Shown: piece by piece, positions 54,686 through 64,000 of the stretch | How positions within the stretch are numbered: position 1 is the first letter of the stretch | Layout: the number at the start of each line of letters is the position of its first letter | Source of the DNA: Protopterus annectens | Taxonomy: Eukaryota > Chordata > Ceratodontiformes > Protopteridae | NCBI RefSeq assembly: GCF_019279795.1 | Contig: NC_056725.1 | Span: 1,615,751,301-1,615,815,300, forward strand | Direction: 5' to 3' | Length of the DNA: 64,000 bases | Made by a program: the position numbers and the translations under genes | The notes under the pieces: model-generated | What the model saw: only the letters and a program-made list of their open reading frames with translations | Told to the model about the DNA's origin: nothing | The model's database searches: none

Positions 54686-55290
54686 TGTCCTTACTTTCCA
54701 TGTGCCCAGCCTAAAAGCTGGTTAATGTTGCTTTTTTGTTTTTCCAGGTGTATGATTAATGATCCACCTATTGCAGGTTCCCTATGCCCCACACACCCAT
54801 TGGAGCTAGTGTACTGTGGCAAGGCAGCACCTATTTGGCTGGGGGCTGCTCAATTTAAGGTGGGTGGTAGTTGCCCATTGAGATAAAAGGATCTCTCCCA
54901 CTGTTGGAAGCAGCCCCTGGCACCTCACTCTATGCCAGCTGAGTGCAGTAGCTTAATACCAGTAACTTCTGCTTCCCATGTTGTGTCACTACTCACAAAG
55001 TGAAGCTGGACTGTCATCTCCAGGGTACAGGCCTGGGCAAGTGAATTTGAGGAAACAGCTGATGCGCAGTGGCAGGCTCCACCTCTCCACACCACTGATG
55101 TAATCCAAAGGGAAAGGCAAGGCCAGTACAACTTGGCATCAGTATCATCACAGAAGCTGCCAGAGTCAGATTGAGTACAACCTCAAACTGCCTCAGGGGC
55201 ACCATCTCTAGATTTTTCCTCGGGTTTATTCTCAAAGCCTTCACCATGACTAGGTATTGCTGCAAGGCAGTGGTAGTTTTAAATCAGAGT

Positions 55291-55730
55291 TTACCTTCTC
55301 CTAGGTGGGCTCATTCCCAGGCTGATTAGCCTTACCTGCCTGAAGCAACTGGTTTTAAGGCACCAGTCACCTGCCTTTGCCCTTTCTTCTCTCAGTACAA
55401 ATGGTTTTGCTGGATAAGAAACTAAGCCATACAAGAAGGCCAGGAGCTGGAAATAGGTTGTAGAGGGTATTAGAGATGCATGCCATGGAAGCATTTTATA
55501 GATAGTGGAAGTTTATCCCCACTACCATCTCTGCCTATGACAGTCTTTGAAACCATGTACATACAGATACATAAATATATACATATGCATATACAGATAC
55601 ATGTTTATACATCTGTATGGGAGACTCAAGAATAATGTGCTCATGAAAGGTACTCAGCTTCTGTTACAATAAAAGGCATTTGTTAAAAAAAAAAATCCTG
55701 TTCTTACTAGTGTGCTGCTGACTGCATTCG
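55291..55730. other. unassigned sequence with an AT-rich dinucleotide-like stretch
   Basis: About 55557-55610 is rich in atacat/atatac. A minus-strand 67-codon frame at 55494-55291 may be the decayed 5' UTR of the LINE. Confidence 0.35.
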
Positions 55731-56060
55731 AAGTGCAACAAATAGCTGATATAATAAGTTCATTTAATTTTTACCTAAGTAGTATTGCCAATAAGTAATG
55801 GATAGTATAACCCAATAGCTGTAAGTGCAGTAACAGTAAAGCAATCATCCACAAGCAGCAACAGTATATCAGACAGAGTTATCCAGTAGTTAAAGTGTAA
55901 TAACTGCAGAGCAATAGCTTCAGTGCCATATTCATATAGCAATCGATAACAACCAACAATGCAACAATACCAGGGCTCAAAAGTGCAAACAGTAATTGGG
56001 ATAATAAGTTTATTTGTTTTCTACCTAACTGGTATCAGTTATAAGAACAACAACACAATT
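55731..56060. repeat. diverged direct repeat, period about 250 bp
   Basis: aagtgcaaca (55731) with ataataagttcattt and ttacctaa, and aagtgcaaac (55981) with ataataagtttattt and ctacctaa, are matching segments about 60 bp long offset by 250. Similarity fades after each. The stretch is CAA/CAG-rich. Confidence 0.45.
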
Positions 56061-57911
56061 AAATTACTTTAAATATTCTCAGGAACAGTGTAAACTACTT
56101 TAGAATCAATAATGAACAAGAATGCAACAGTAAGCTCAACACAACAGTGCAATATTATTTTAAAAGTATCAGCAACAGTAAAAGATCTGCCTTAAATGTT
56201 ATCAGCAGTGAGTAACAATACAATCAATAGTATGAGACATGAAGAGCAGTGCATTAGTAATAGAGCTGATTAAAATAAGTGTGGTATCAAACAGGCTGAG
56301 ATCATAGCTTATGTGAACATACTCATGTCCTGCTGCTCCCTTGGGTAGTAGAAATGGGTTTACCTGATTTAGGCCCTACCTGCAGAGAAGGGATGTATTT
56401 AGTTGTGCAGTGTACACAGTGCAGCTGGTTAGATCCCAGCTGTTGTAAAAGCCTGACTGAAGTCCTCTTTTCATTCAAGTAGTGCAATGGAGTATGGCAG
56501 ACAGGAACTCAGCAGTAAAGAAAGATGAGTTGTGAAACTGTTTTGTCCTCAAGTATGCTAAGTCCACCACAAATGGAAACAGCCAATCATTTCAAATATT
56601 GTGGCAACTGCCAGCTGCAAAACAAGTAGGCAAGAGCTAGTAGCTGCCTCTGGGTCCACCAAGCCAAATAAGACAGAAGCAAAAGATGCAGGTGCTAGAA
56701 AAATCTGTTTTGTCTTTCAAGTTCCAGTTGTAGTAAGGGCTTAATTAGAGACCTTTTTCCTGTCACTCAAGCAATACAATGTATTTTACATTTGTTTATC
56801 AGGTTAGTACACTGATCACAAATGACCATTTGCATGTACTGCCTGGCAATGAATTACAATAAGCAACAGCTTGGCAGAATATATTGTTTTGTGTTGATAA
56901 AGTATAACTACACAAATAAAAATATACTGAAAAGTGACATATAAAGTCTGAAATGCTTTCAAAAATATTTAAAAAATACCTGTATTGATAACCTGTGTAT
57001 GCATTTGAATGTTCATTCAAAGTTTGTATTTATTTATGTTGCCAAATGACTGCTATGTAAAAGAGAATGAATAAACTGTTGAAATGATTCATGTGAAGCC
57101 ATTGGATTGTCAAAAATGGCTACTTGTACTGCTGTGTTCTAATAAACTTTGTTTGATCATTAGAGCTACTATTGTGAAGTTCGTGGAAATTTAACTAGGC
57201 ACTTCATTTATTGGCTGGAGCTGTGGATGTGTGGCTGATACATGGGGATCATATTCTAATGCATTTATTGCTACAGTGCCCTACATGTCAGGAATTGTGT
57301 CAGTTGTCTTTGTCTCATCAATGCTTCTCTCTCAAGTCTCCTCAGCAATTGCATGATGTGTCAAAGTACCAGCAAAACTTGCATTGCTAACGCCAGCATT
57401 GTCTGAGCCCCTACACTTCAGCTGTAGTACCACTGCCATCTTACAAGACTTCAGTACCTGCAAAACACACAAGCAGCACGCATAGTTCATACTAAACATG
57501 CACTTCCAAACCACAGCTTTACAAAGCAGCAAGTGCCGCTGCCTCTCTCTTTCAGCAGAAGCAACATGAGGCAAACTAAAAGTCTCTGCAGTGCAATATA
57601 CATGTTGCAATTATACACATTATAGCACAGCTGACAGATGTTAATTCTGACTCTGGCAGCAGATGACATGTTAGACACCAACTTTGGGGAACTGTCTGAG
57701 ACAAGTGTTGGGGATTTTGTAGCAGCAGTGCCAGTATTTATTCTATATATTTTACATCCACCTGAGATACCTAATATTCAAGCAGAAAGGACCTCAGATT
57801 AATAAGAGGATTAACCCACTGAATAAAGGATAAGTAAATAAATATATAATTTAAAGGATGGCAAGTCAAGAGTGCAGCACCCCCCCATTGCTATAATATA
57901 GTGCCAGTACA
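56061..57911. other. unassigned sequence
   Basis: No domain-bearing frame on either strand. A minus-strand 92-codon frame (57610-57332) and neighbours have no recognisable motif. Confidence 0.4.
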
Positions 57912-57924
57912 GGATAAATAAATT
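57912..57924 (+). repeat. SINE target-site duplication, left
   Basis: ggataaataaatt is identical to 58171-58183. Confidence 0.88.
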
Positions 57925-58170
57925 GACTGCGGTGGTGGTGCTGCGGTAGCGTTGTCGCCTCACAGTAAGACGTTGTCCTGTTCGATTCTCCGTTAGAGCG
58001 TCTTCTGTGTGGAGACATGCGTGAATGGGCGTTCCTTCGTTGAAGGTTGTGCGCCAGGGCTGGCAACTCGACATGTACAAATCCACTGCCAATCATTAGC
58101 GGACCGGAGTTCCGCTGTGGCAACCCTAACCGGGAAAAAGCCGAAAGACACAACAACAACAACAACAACT
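57925..58170 (+). mobile_element. tRNA-derived SINE with (AAC)n tail
   Basis: A box-like gtggtgctgcggtagc and B box-like tgttcgattctcc define the tRNA-like head; the head resembles that of the V-SINE at 51190. The body differs: it lacks the V core and has a second domain with accggagttccgctgtggca and ctaaccgggaaaaagccg before (AAC)n. An exact 13-bp duplication flanks it. Confidence 0.85.
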
Positions 58171-58183
58171 GGATAAATAAATT
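58171..58183 (+). repeat. SINE target-site duplication, right
   Basis: ggataaataaatt directly follows the (AAC)n tail; exact copy of 57912-57924. Confidence 0.88.
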
Positions 58184-58816
58184 CAAGAACATGGTGTGAG
58201 GCTAGATCTCATGGCTCTCTGAGCTTCCCAACATCAGAGACAAGCACATTACCTGCTGAACCACTGACACTGACATTAGTGGCCCATATATGGAACAAGA
58301 TGGACAGGTTATTATGTATGACCTTTAGCAAACGTATTGAAGTACAAATATATGCCATGCAGATATACTATGCCACCATGTTCAACTGGCATACCTTCAT
58401 TAACTGCAGCATCAGGAATGATATAGACACTTTACCACCTAGAGAGAAAAAGACTGAAAGACAACTCCAGTCAGAATAGGGGGGATTTCTGCCTTCTCTG
58501 ATGGAACTGCAAGTTCTAATGATATCATAAACCTCTTAGTAGGCATAGTCTAACATAATGTAGACTCTTTATCTTCATACCTTTATTGTCTGATTGTGGC
58601 TGTCAACAGCACTGATATGATCAATAAACATTTGCCAGTGATGGACATAATGAGATTTGGTCCCCAGCCTAGCAGAAACAGACCATGTTCTTTTACTACC
58701 TTTTCATGCCTTCAGCAGTACCTCATTTCCATCTAGGGAAAAGTTACTGTGATGCTGACTCCACATTATTCTGCATTCCGGAAGCCAACAAAATGCAAAC
58801 AGCAGATATGTTACTC
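58184..58816. other. unassigned sequence
   Basis: No recognisable coding or repeat feature. Confidence 0.4.

Positions 58817-58876
<60 letters not shown>
58817..58876. repeat. (TA)n microsatellite
   Basis: TA run of about 30 units; unlike the tract in DIRS-B it contains no insertion. Confidence 0.96.
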
Positions 58877-58877
<1 letters not shown>

Positions 58878-60459
58878 CTATAATGTGCATTGCCAATATA
58901 TACTGCAGAACTTCTACCTCCATGTGACAGACACACAACTGTGCCCTGTATTCTGTAACTGCAGTATTCATGGCATATTATCAATGTTTAGCAGAAGAGT
59001 GCATAGGATATCCTTTGTAATATCACATAAACAGAACTATTGTGGCGTGTTTTACACATCAAGTACTAGAAATGTTTGCAAGCTACAAAACTACTTTGGA
59101 AGTCTTTGATAATTCAAATATTAAACACAAGCAGTAGCACACTCCCATGATATTATTACTTGGGTACATTCACTCTGACTTACATGTGGTTTTATCTGCA
59201 GGTCAGTACTCATATATTCTGCAGTAAGCAAGCATTATCATTGTGTATCTTGTTATAGAACTCAAACCTGATGGGAAAACTCTTATTAACGTCGTTTTAT
59301 GGTATAGTACACTGTGCATACTTAATGAGGCTGGTAACATATGACTAGCATAACCTTACGACATAGCATACTGTATACTAAATAAGAAACACAAACAATA
59401 AACATCTAACAATGACCACATAAATGACTGGAGCAGAGAGGTAAGAAGTAAAGAACAGTGATATGCACTGGCCAGACTTTTATACAAGATGTCTAGGACG
59501 GTGCTATATTGTTTGAGATTTCCATATATGCGTACACCTTGGTTGCACTTTGGCACCACTTTGTTTACAGTCTGATCTTGTGAGAAGATGTAGTATTAGT
59601 GAATGTCACCCACACAGAGTGTGCCATGCTATTCTGCAGCATAGCTGAAGGATGTGCCTTTTGTAACCATGAGTAATAGACAAGAAGTGTTATCTAGGAG
59701 GGGTGGTAGAAACTAGATATCTGCTTTGCTGGAGCAGGAAACCATTTTGATGTTTTATAATCTTAGAAAATACATGAAATGCCTATTTAATGAGCGACAT
59801 GCACAATTTCAAAATGTAAAAAGTATATGCATCACAGGATCTAGTCAATTGGTCGACAGAAAAAAGTGTAAGCAGGCACTGCATTATGGAACAAGACAGC
59901 CCTCACTACAGTGATGTCCACAGGCACCATCCAGGGCAGGTGGAACAGTGATAAGCTGAACTGTACTGACAGCATCCACCATCATTCAGTGAAAATTTTT
60001 AATTTCATCTTCTTTGCCCTGCAGTACATGGAATGTTAAGTTCCGTCAGTACTGCAGTATATTAACATGCATACATTGGGATGATCTTCTATTCTGGATT
60101 AGTTTATTCACACACAAAATGTATAGGAGAGCAGTATGACCCTGTAGGATTGCAAATGTGCTGCTGACTCATGCTTTTGGTAAAGGCTCTGATTCACATC
60201 ATGGTTGAATAGTAAACTCTGTGGCGAAATGTACTTGTATGGTCAAAGCCACAGGATATCAGGTGCTGGCTTATGGAGCTCATGTTTGCTCTTTCTTGTG
60301 AGATTATGGCACTGCAGAACACTGCTGTGTATTCAAGGCTATCAATCAATTTCAGCAGCTAAGCAGTGTGACATGATGTTGCAAGCATGCAGGAGTAAGA
60401 CGTCAAGGTTTATGGTGAAGTGGGTTAAGCTAGACTCACATCACAATATAAAGGCTGCA

Positions 60460-60460
<1 letters not shown>
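58877..60460. other. unassigned sequence
   Basis: Only short motif-free frames on both strands. No repeat structure detected by eye. Confidence 0.4.

Positions 60461-60497
<37 letters not shown>
60461..60497. repeat. (GT)n microsatellite
   Basis: GT run of about 18 units, flanked by two copies of ggctgcaatgtg. Confidence 0.96.
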
Positions 60498-60500
<3 letters not shown>

Positions 60501-60600
60501 TGAGGCTGCAATGTGAATTGCATTTGCAGTATGTTCTGACATGTTGGCAAACATAAATAAAACAAGTATACACCAGCCTCTAGGTGAAACAAAGTAAAAA

Positions 60601-61067
60601 ATCACATAAATCACCAAAAAATGAGGTACCACAAGGAGCTCCATACAAAAGGACTTTAGTCTTCACAGAAATCCACAAAAAATGCTAAAAATCCAGTGTT
60701 GCTTAGGTTAAGTGCTTTCAACCTTCAAAAAGGCCTTCATCAGAACTAAAGAAAACTTGAATCTAAACCTGTTTAAAACCTTATCTAATTAAATAGTGGC
60801 TGATCAACAAGTGTACTTCATCAAAGACAATACACTGTGCAAACTTCCATTTAAAGCAACATTTCTGCTTTCATGCAATGCTTTCACATTAGTTAAAAGG
60901 TGCATTTACATAGGTTAAGACACCAGAAAAAGGCTACAATGTGTTAAAAATATGTATATATTATGCATATTTTTTCAATACATATAATAAAAAAGACAGT
61001 GCATACTTTTTCATTTGCACCTGTCACAGCTCCTTGTGGTGCCTCATTTTTTGGTGATTTATGTGAT
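60601..61067 (-). mobile_element. PLE 3' fragment bounded by 40-bp inverted repeats
   Basis: 60601-60640 (atcacataaatcaccaaaaa and on) and the complement of 61028-61067 agree at 39 of 40 positions. The minus strand inside carries a PLE-type 3' tail: CTGATGA, a GGCCUU/AAGGUU stem, GAAA and gcacttaacc (60743-60705). No coding sequence is recognisable in the remaining 280 bp. Inverted repeats fit the odd terminal structures known from PLE insertions, but a foldback element that captured a PLE tail is an alternative. Confidence 0.65.
60705..60743 (-). ncRNA. hammerhead-like ribozyme motif, best-preserved copy
   Basis: On the minus strand an exact CTGATGA box (60743-60737) is followed by a stem of six pairs (two G-U), then GAAA (60719-60716) and gcacttaacc. 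Stem III would be very short, as in known PLE hammerheads. Helix I pairing was not established. Confidence 0.5.
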
Positions 61068-62745
61068 ATTGTCTAACATGTTGAACTATTAATATATGCC
61101 ATGCATGTATACTATACCAGCATGTTCAGCTCAGCTGGCATTTCTATCCCTGATGCAGGTGGACTACCAGTAAGGCTGCTGTAGTCTTATTATGGAAAGC
61201 CCTGCCCAGTAGCTCCAGTAGTTTTGGCATATATTTTTAGCTATAAAAACATGATGCTGGGGAAGTAGCAGATGCTTTTGTAACTTGAATTGTGCCATCC
61301 AGGTTATGATACCCTCAAGAGAGGCTCAAGAAATCCAAGAAGCACTAAACCATGGATCCAGCGGCAGCAGTAAAAAGGCAGGTAGCCATGGTAATGTGAT
61401 GCATGGTTGGATCCCCTTGTGGATGCTGGTGACATGGCAAAGTTTCGTTAACACCCCTTGGACTAATCTGCAGTCAAGGTATGTTCCAGAATTCCACTCT
61501 ATTCCATGTCATCTGTCTCCTTGCCTTCTCATGTACTCCCTGACTTTACCTGTTTATGGTTCTTTTCTTAATTCTGACTTATACCTTTTTGTTAATGATG
61601 TTGACACTATTGGCTACTTCCCTGGTGATACCACCCTCACAGCACCATATATAATTCTCAAGTGTGGGTCTTTTTGGAGACATTTCTTCATTTTGCTTTG
61701 GATATGTTTTTTGATTAACATTATAAGGGTTTATAGTACATTCAGTGTGATGAAATTATGTGGCAAATCATACAGAATTATATTGTTCAGTCTAGAATAC
61801 ATGTTTCAAGCTTAGACCAACAGATTTACCATACTTTGATTTCTTCAGTGAAAAATGTACGTAAATGTTCCATATCTTGCCCTTTTGTTCCACAGTACAT
61901 AAGTAATTTCTCTACATTTGGCAAACAATTTGCTCTTAGCAATGGCATACTACACTATATTCCAATTGGGCCATTGCATTCTGCCTTCTATGCGTACCTT
62001 GTTCTTATGTTAAGGTGGGACACCTTCATGCAGTATCTTTTGTGTGGCATTTATACTGTGCTGTAGGCACTTTGTTTCATTGCTGAATATTGCACCTGGG
62101 TCAAAAGATGATTAGAGAGAGGACATGTGGTAGCCACTGTATTCTGCACATGTGGATATGCTCATTGTTATGGGTTTTGAATTATATTGTTTTGCATAGT
62201 CAGATGTTATTTACGTCTACTGGTATTGTTTCACTGTAATTGGATTACCACTTCTGGCACTTGCTGAATATTACCATATATTTGCAATATGGACTGTGAT
62301 GTTTTGCTGGCCTGAGAACTCTCTGGCCTTCCTGCACTGTAGACTCTACTGCTGTTCTTCTAATCGGGCATGATGCCACATATGAACAACTGATCCATGT
62401 CAGATGCCCATAACACCACAAACCCTACTGTGATTTTGATTTCATGTTTGGACCCAGGTTGTCTGGCTGGATATGTCTGTGTTTCCCTCTCCTGTTATCT
62501 GAACTATTTATGCAGTACAAATCATCACGTGTGTGTGTGTACAAATGCACTATCATTTTTCCCATGTGGACTACAGTGTAATGACCTCTGAACTTGTGAA
62601 CATATAAAATATACTGGATGCGAAAAAACAAAAGAAAGAATATAAGGTGAAGAATCAGATGAGAAGGTAAGAAATTTGGAAAATACATAAATATAGTTGC
62701 AAGTATAGAAAACTCCTGGAAGAAGCTCATGTTGATCAGGATCAA
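61068..62745. other. unassigned sequence
   Basis: The longest frame, 61285-61815 (176 codons), has a hydrophobic C-terminal half but no motif or coding context. I do not call it a gene. Confidence 0.4.
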
Positions 62746-63440
62746 ATGCAGGAATGGTTAAGGAGAGGCAAATTCAAACCAAAAGATGAAAGGTTAATAT
62801 TGGTGACCCAAGACAGTGGGCTACGTACACATTGGTTTACAAAGTACTTTGAACATGTGGGAGAAACAGACAAATGTAGATTTTGTAAAACAGAATTGGA
62901 AACAGTTGCACACCTTGTTGCTGGTTATGACATACTAATGGCATAAGAACTGTATACTAAAAGGCATAATAATGTGGCAAGACTGTTGCACTGGGGATTG
63001 TGCAAACATTATGGTACTGAAGTAGCTGAAAAACACTGGAAACATGAGCCACAAAGCATCATAAAAATGATGAAGTCTGCATCACATGGGATCACCCATT
63101 ACCAACAGTTCAAAAGATGGATGCGAGAAAACCAGATATAGTGGTCCAAGAAAAGAAGACAAAAGTAGCATTGATCATTAAAACTGCTACACCCAGTAAC
63201 TACAGTCTTATGTACAGAGAGACACAAAATCATAAAATATCAGGATTTTCAGGCAGAAATGAGGACAATGTGGAAGTAAGATACCCAGACAGTTCCAATA
63301 TTAGTAGAAGCAACAGGTCTTATAAAAAAGAATCTACAATAGTATTTAGATATCTTACCAATACATGTAACTCTGCACGCATTGCAGAAGGAGTCATTAC
63401 TGGGAACAATGCGGGTGCTGTGAAGAGCACTTCTGGCTGA
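62746..63440 (+). pseudogene. non-LTR retrotransposon ORF, C-terminal fragment
   Basis: 62746-62946 reads WLRRGKFKPKDERLILVTQD, THWFTKYFEHVGETDKCRFC and LETVAHLVAGYD, a Cys/His segment (C..C...H). After a stop and frame changes, YTKRHNNVARLLHWGLCKHY (about 62950-63010), HWKHEPQSI, KPDIVVQEKKTKVALIIKTA (63130-63190) and GNNAGAVKSTS follow. This phrase order is typical of the C-terminal region of a widespread vertebrate LINE-type polyprotein. RT is not present. The clade is not assigned. Confidence 0.62.
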
Positions 63441-64000
63441 CATCAAAGATTGAAACAATACAAATTTCATGAACTTTAATCGTATTTTGACTGAAGAATG
63501 GGATCCATTTCTGTCATGGCATTAGAAACCCAAAAAATCTGGAGAAATTATAAAAGGGGTTAGTATAATACTGTACTGGCATCATTCATTTTGTTGACTG
63601 TCTGCTACTATGCATTGCTATGGCTTTCCCAGTCATGCTACACTCCAGCAGATCACATCTTTACACACAGTACATGGCACTGTTTAGGCACTTGTTCCTT
63701 TGCCCCTCCATATCCCAGTGCTGGCACCAGAACAGTTTATCATGACAGTGAGTATCCTGTTTCCAGCTTTTCTGTATGCTTGCCCTTTATTTTATGTCTG
63801 TGGTTAGATCTTTTCCTGCACCTATTTTTAGAAAGCTGAATGCTGACCATAGGAACAAAAAAATAACCCTTACATCTCTACTGGTAATACAGCATCAAAA
63901 CGGTCTGCTCTGTTTTGGGTAACTTTGATATCTTCAGTGTTAACACTTTATTAGCTTGGTCCATGGTGTGAAGATGGCTTTGCAGTCCTGTAGGGTCCCG
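63441..64000. other. unassigned sequence to the window end
   Basis: A frame at 63591-63839 (82 codons) has no recognisable motif. Nothing else seen. Confidence 0.4.

Larger units (their letters stand above)
51540..55290 (-). mobile_element. APE-type LINE with a C-terminal zinc finger (I/RTE-like group), degraded
   Basis: Coding order on the minus strand: a short upstream frame (55265-55014), APE endonuclease (54685-54104), RT (about 53430-52610) and a C-terminal domain (52376-51560) ending in a C2H2-like finger. All parts are separated by stops or frame changes. The family is recognisable from the phrase set KMNENRQHLLEFC, VKQGYVLAPTLF and WLGHV. The clade name is uncertain; a Nimb-like I element is my best guess. 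Confidence 0.72.

Noticed and set aside
61285..61815. 176-codon frame as a gene
   Set aside because: No motif, no splice or promoter context, no similar frame elsewhere in the window, and AT-rich sequence can give frames of this length.

Overview
The window looks like non-genic DNA from a large, repeat-rich vertebrate genome. An amphibian (salamander or caecilian) or a lungfish fits best. The combination pointing there is Neptune-type Penelope-like elements (PLEs), canonical DIRS-1 tyrosine-recombinase retrotransposons, V-SINEs, CR1/L2-like and L1-like LINEs, and a gammaretrovirus-like endogenous retrovirus. I see no cellular gene, rRNA gene or tRNA gene. The species cannot be named from the sequence alone. 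Almost every long reading frame belongs to a transposable element.

Layout. 1-1765: decayed DIRS-type pol tail and tyrosine recombinase, with a 35-bp minisatellite expanded inside the recombinase. 2172-2636, 7141-7232 and 7584-7964: foldback or TIR-bearing short elements. 4880-5030: a PLE 3' tail. 5040-5660: a CR1-like LINE 3' end. 5690-6960: a second, unrelated DIRS RT/RNase H remnant. 8548-20820: an endogenous retrovirus with a truncated 5' LTR, gag, pro, pol, an uninterrupted env and a complete 678-bp 3' LTR. A 3.7-kb PLE sits in its leader, bounded by a 14-bp target-site duplication. 21241-24411: V-SINE and PLE fragments. 24600-28550: a minus-strand CR1/L2-like LINE.

28690-50392: two head-to-tail copies of the same L1-like LINE on the plus strand. 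Each is interrupted in ORF2 by a complete DIRS element (DIRS-A 31310-37657, DIRS-B 41364-48194). Comparing the two LINE copies gives an approximate empty site for each insertion and shows no target-site duplication. Both DIRS copies have split inverted terminal repeats and an internal complementary region that fuses the complements of the two outer ends. DIRS-B also carries a 561-bp TIR-bearing island with telomere-like CCCTAA motifs inside a (TA)n tract.

50393-64000: a tRNA-SINE whose tail matches the CR1-like LINE at 5.6 kb, a V-SINE, a minus-strand LINE with an APE endonuclease and a C-terminal zinc finger, a SINE with a 13-bp target-site duplication, an inverted-repeat PLE fragment and a LINE C-terminal fragment, separated by sequence I could not assign.

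The elements do not form a pathway. They form a layered insertion record: PLE into ERV, DIRS into LINE, and a small TIR element into DIRS. Most coding regions carry stops or frameshifts. The ERV env is the clearest intact reading frame. All alignments were made by eye, so repeat boundaries are approximate unless a duplication or fused end fixes them.
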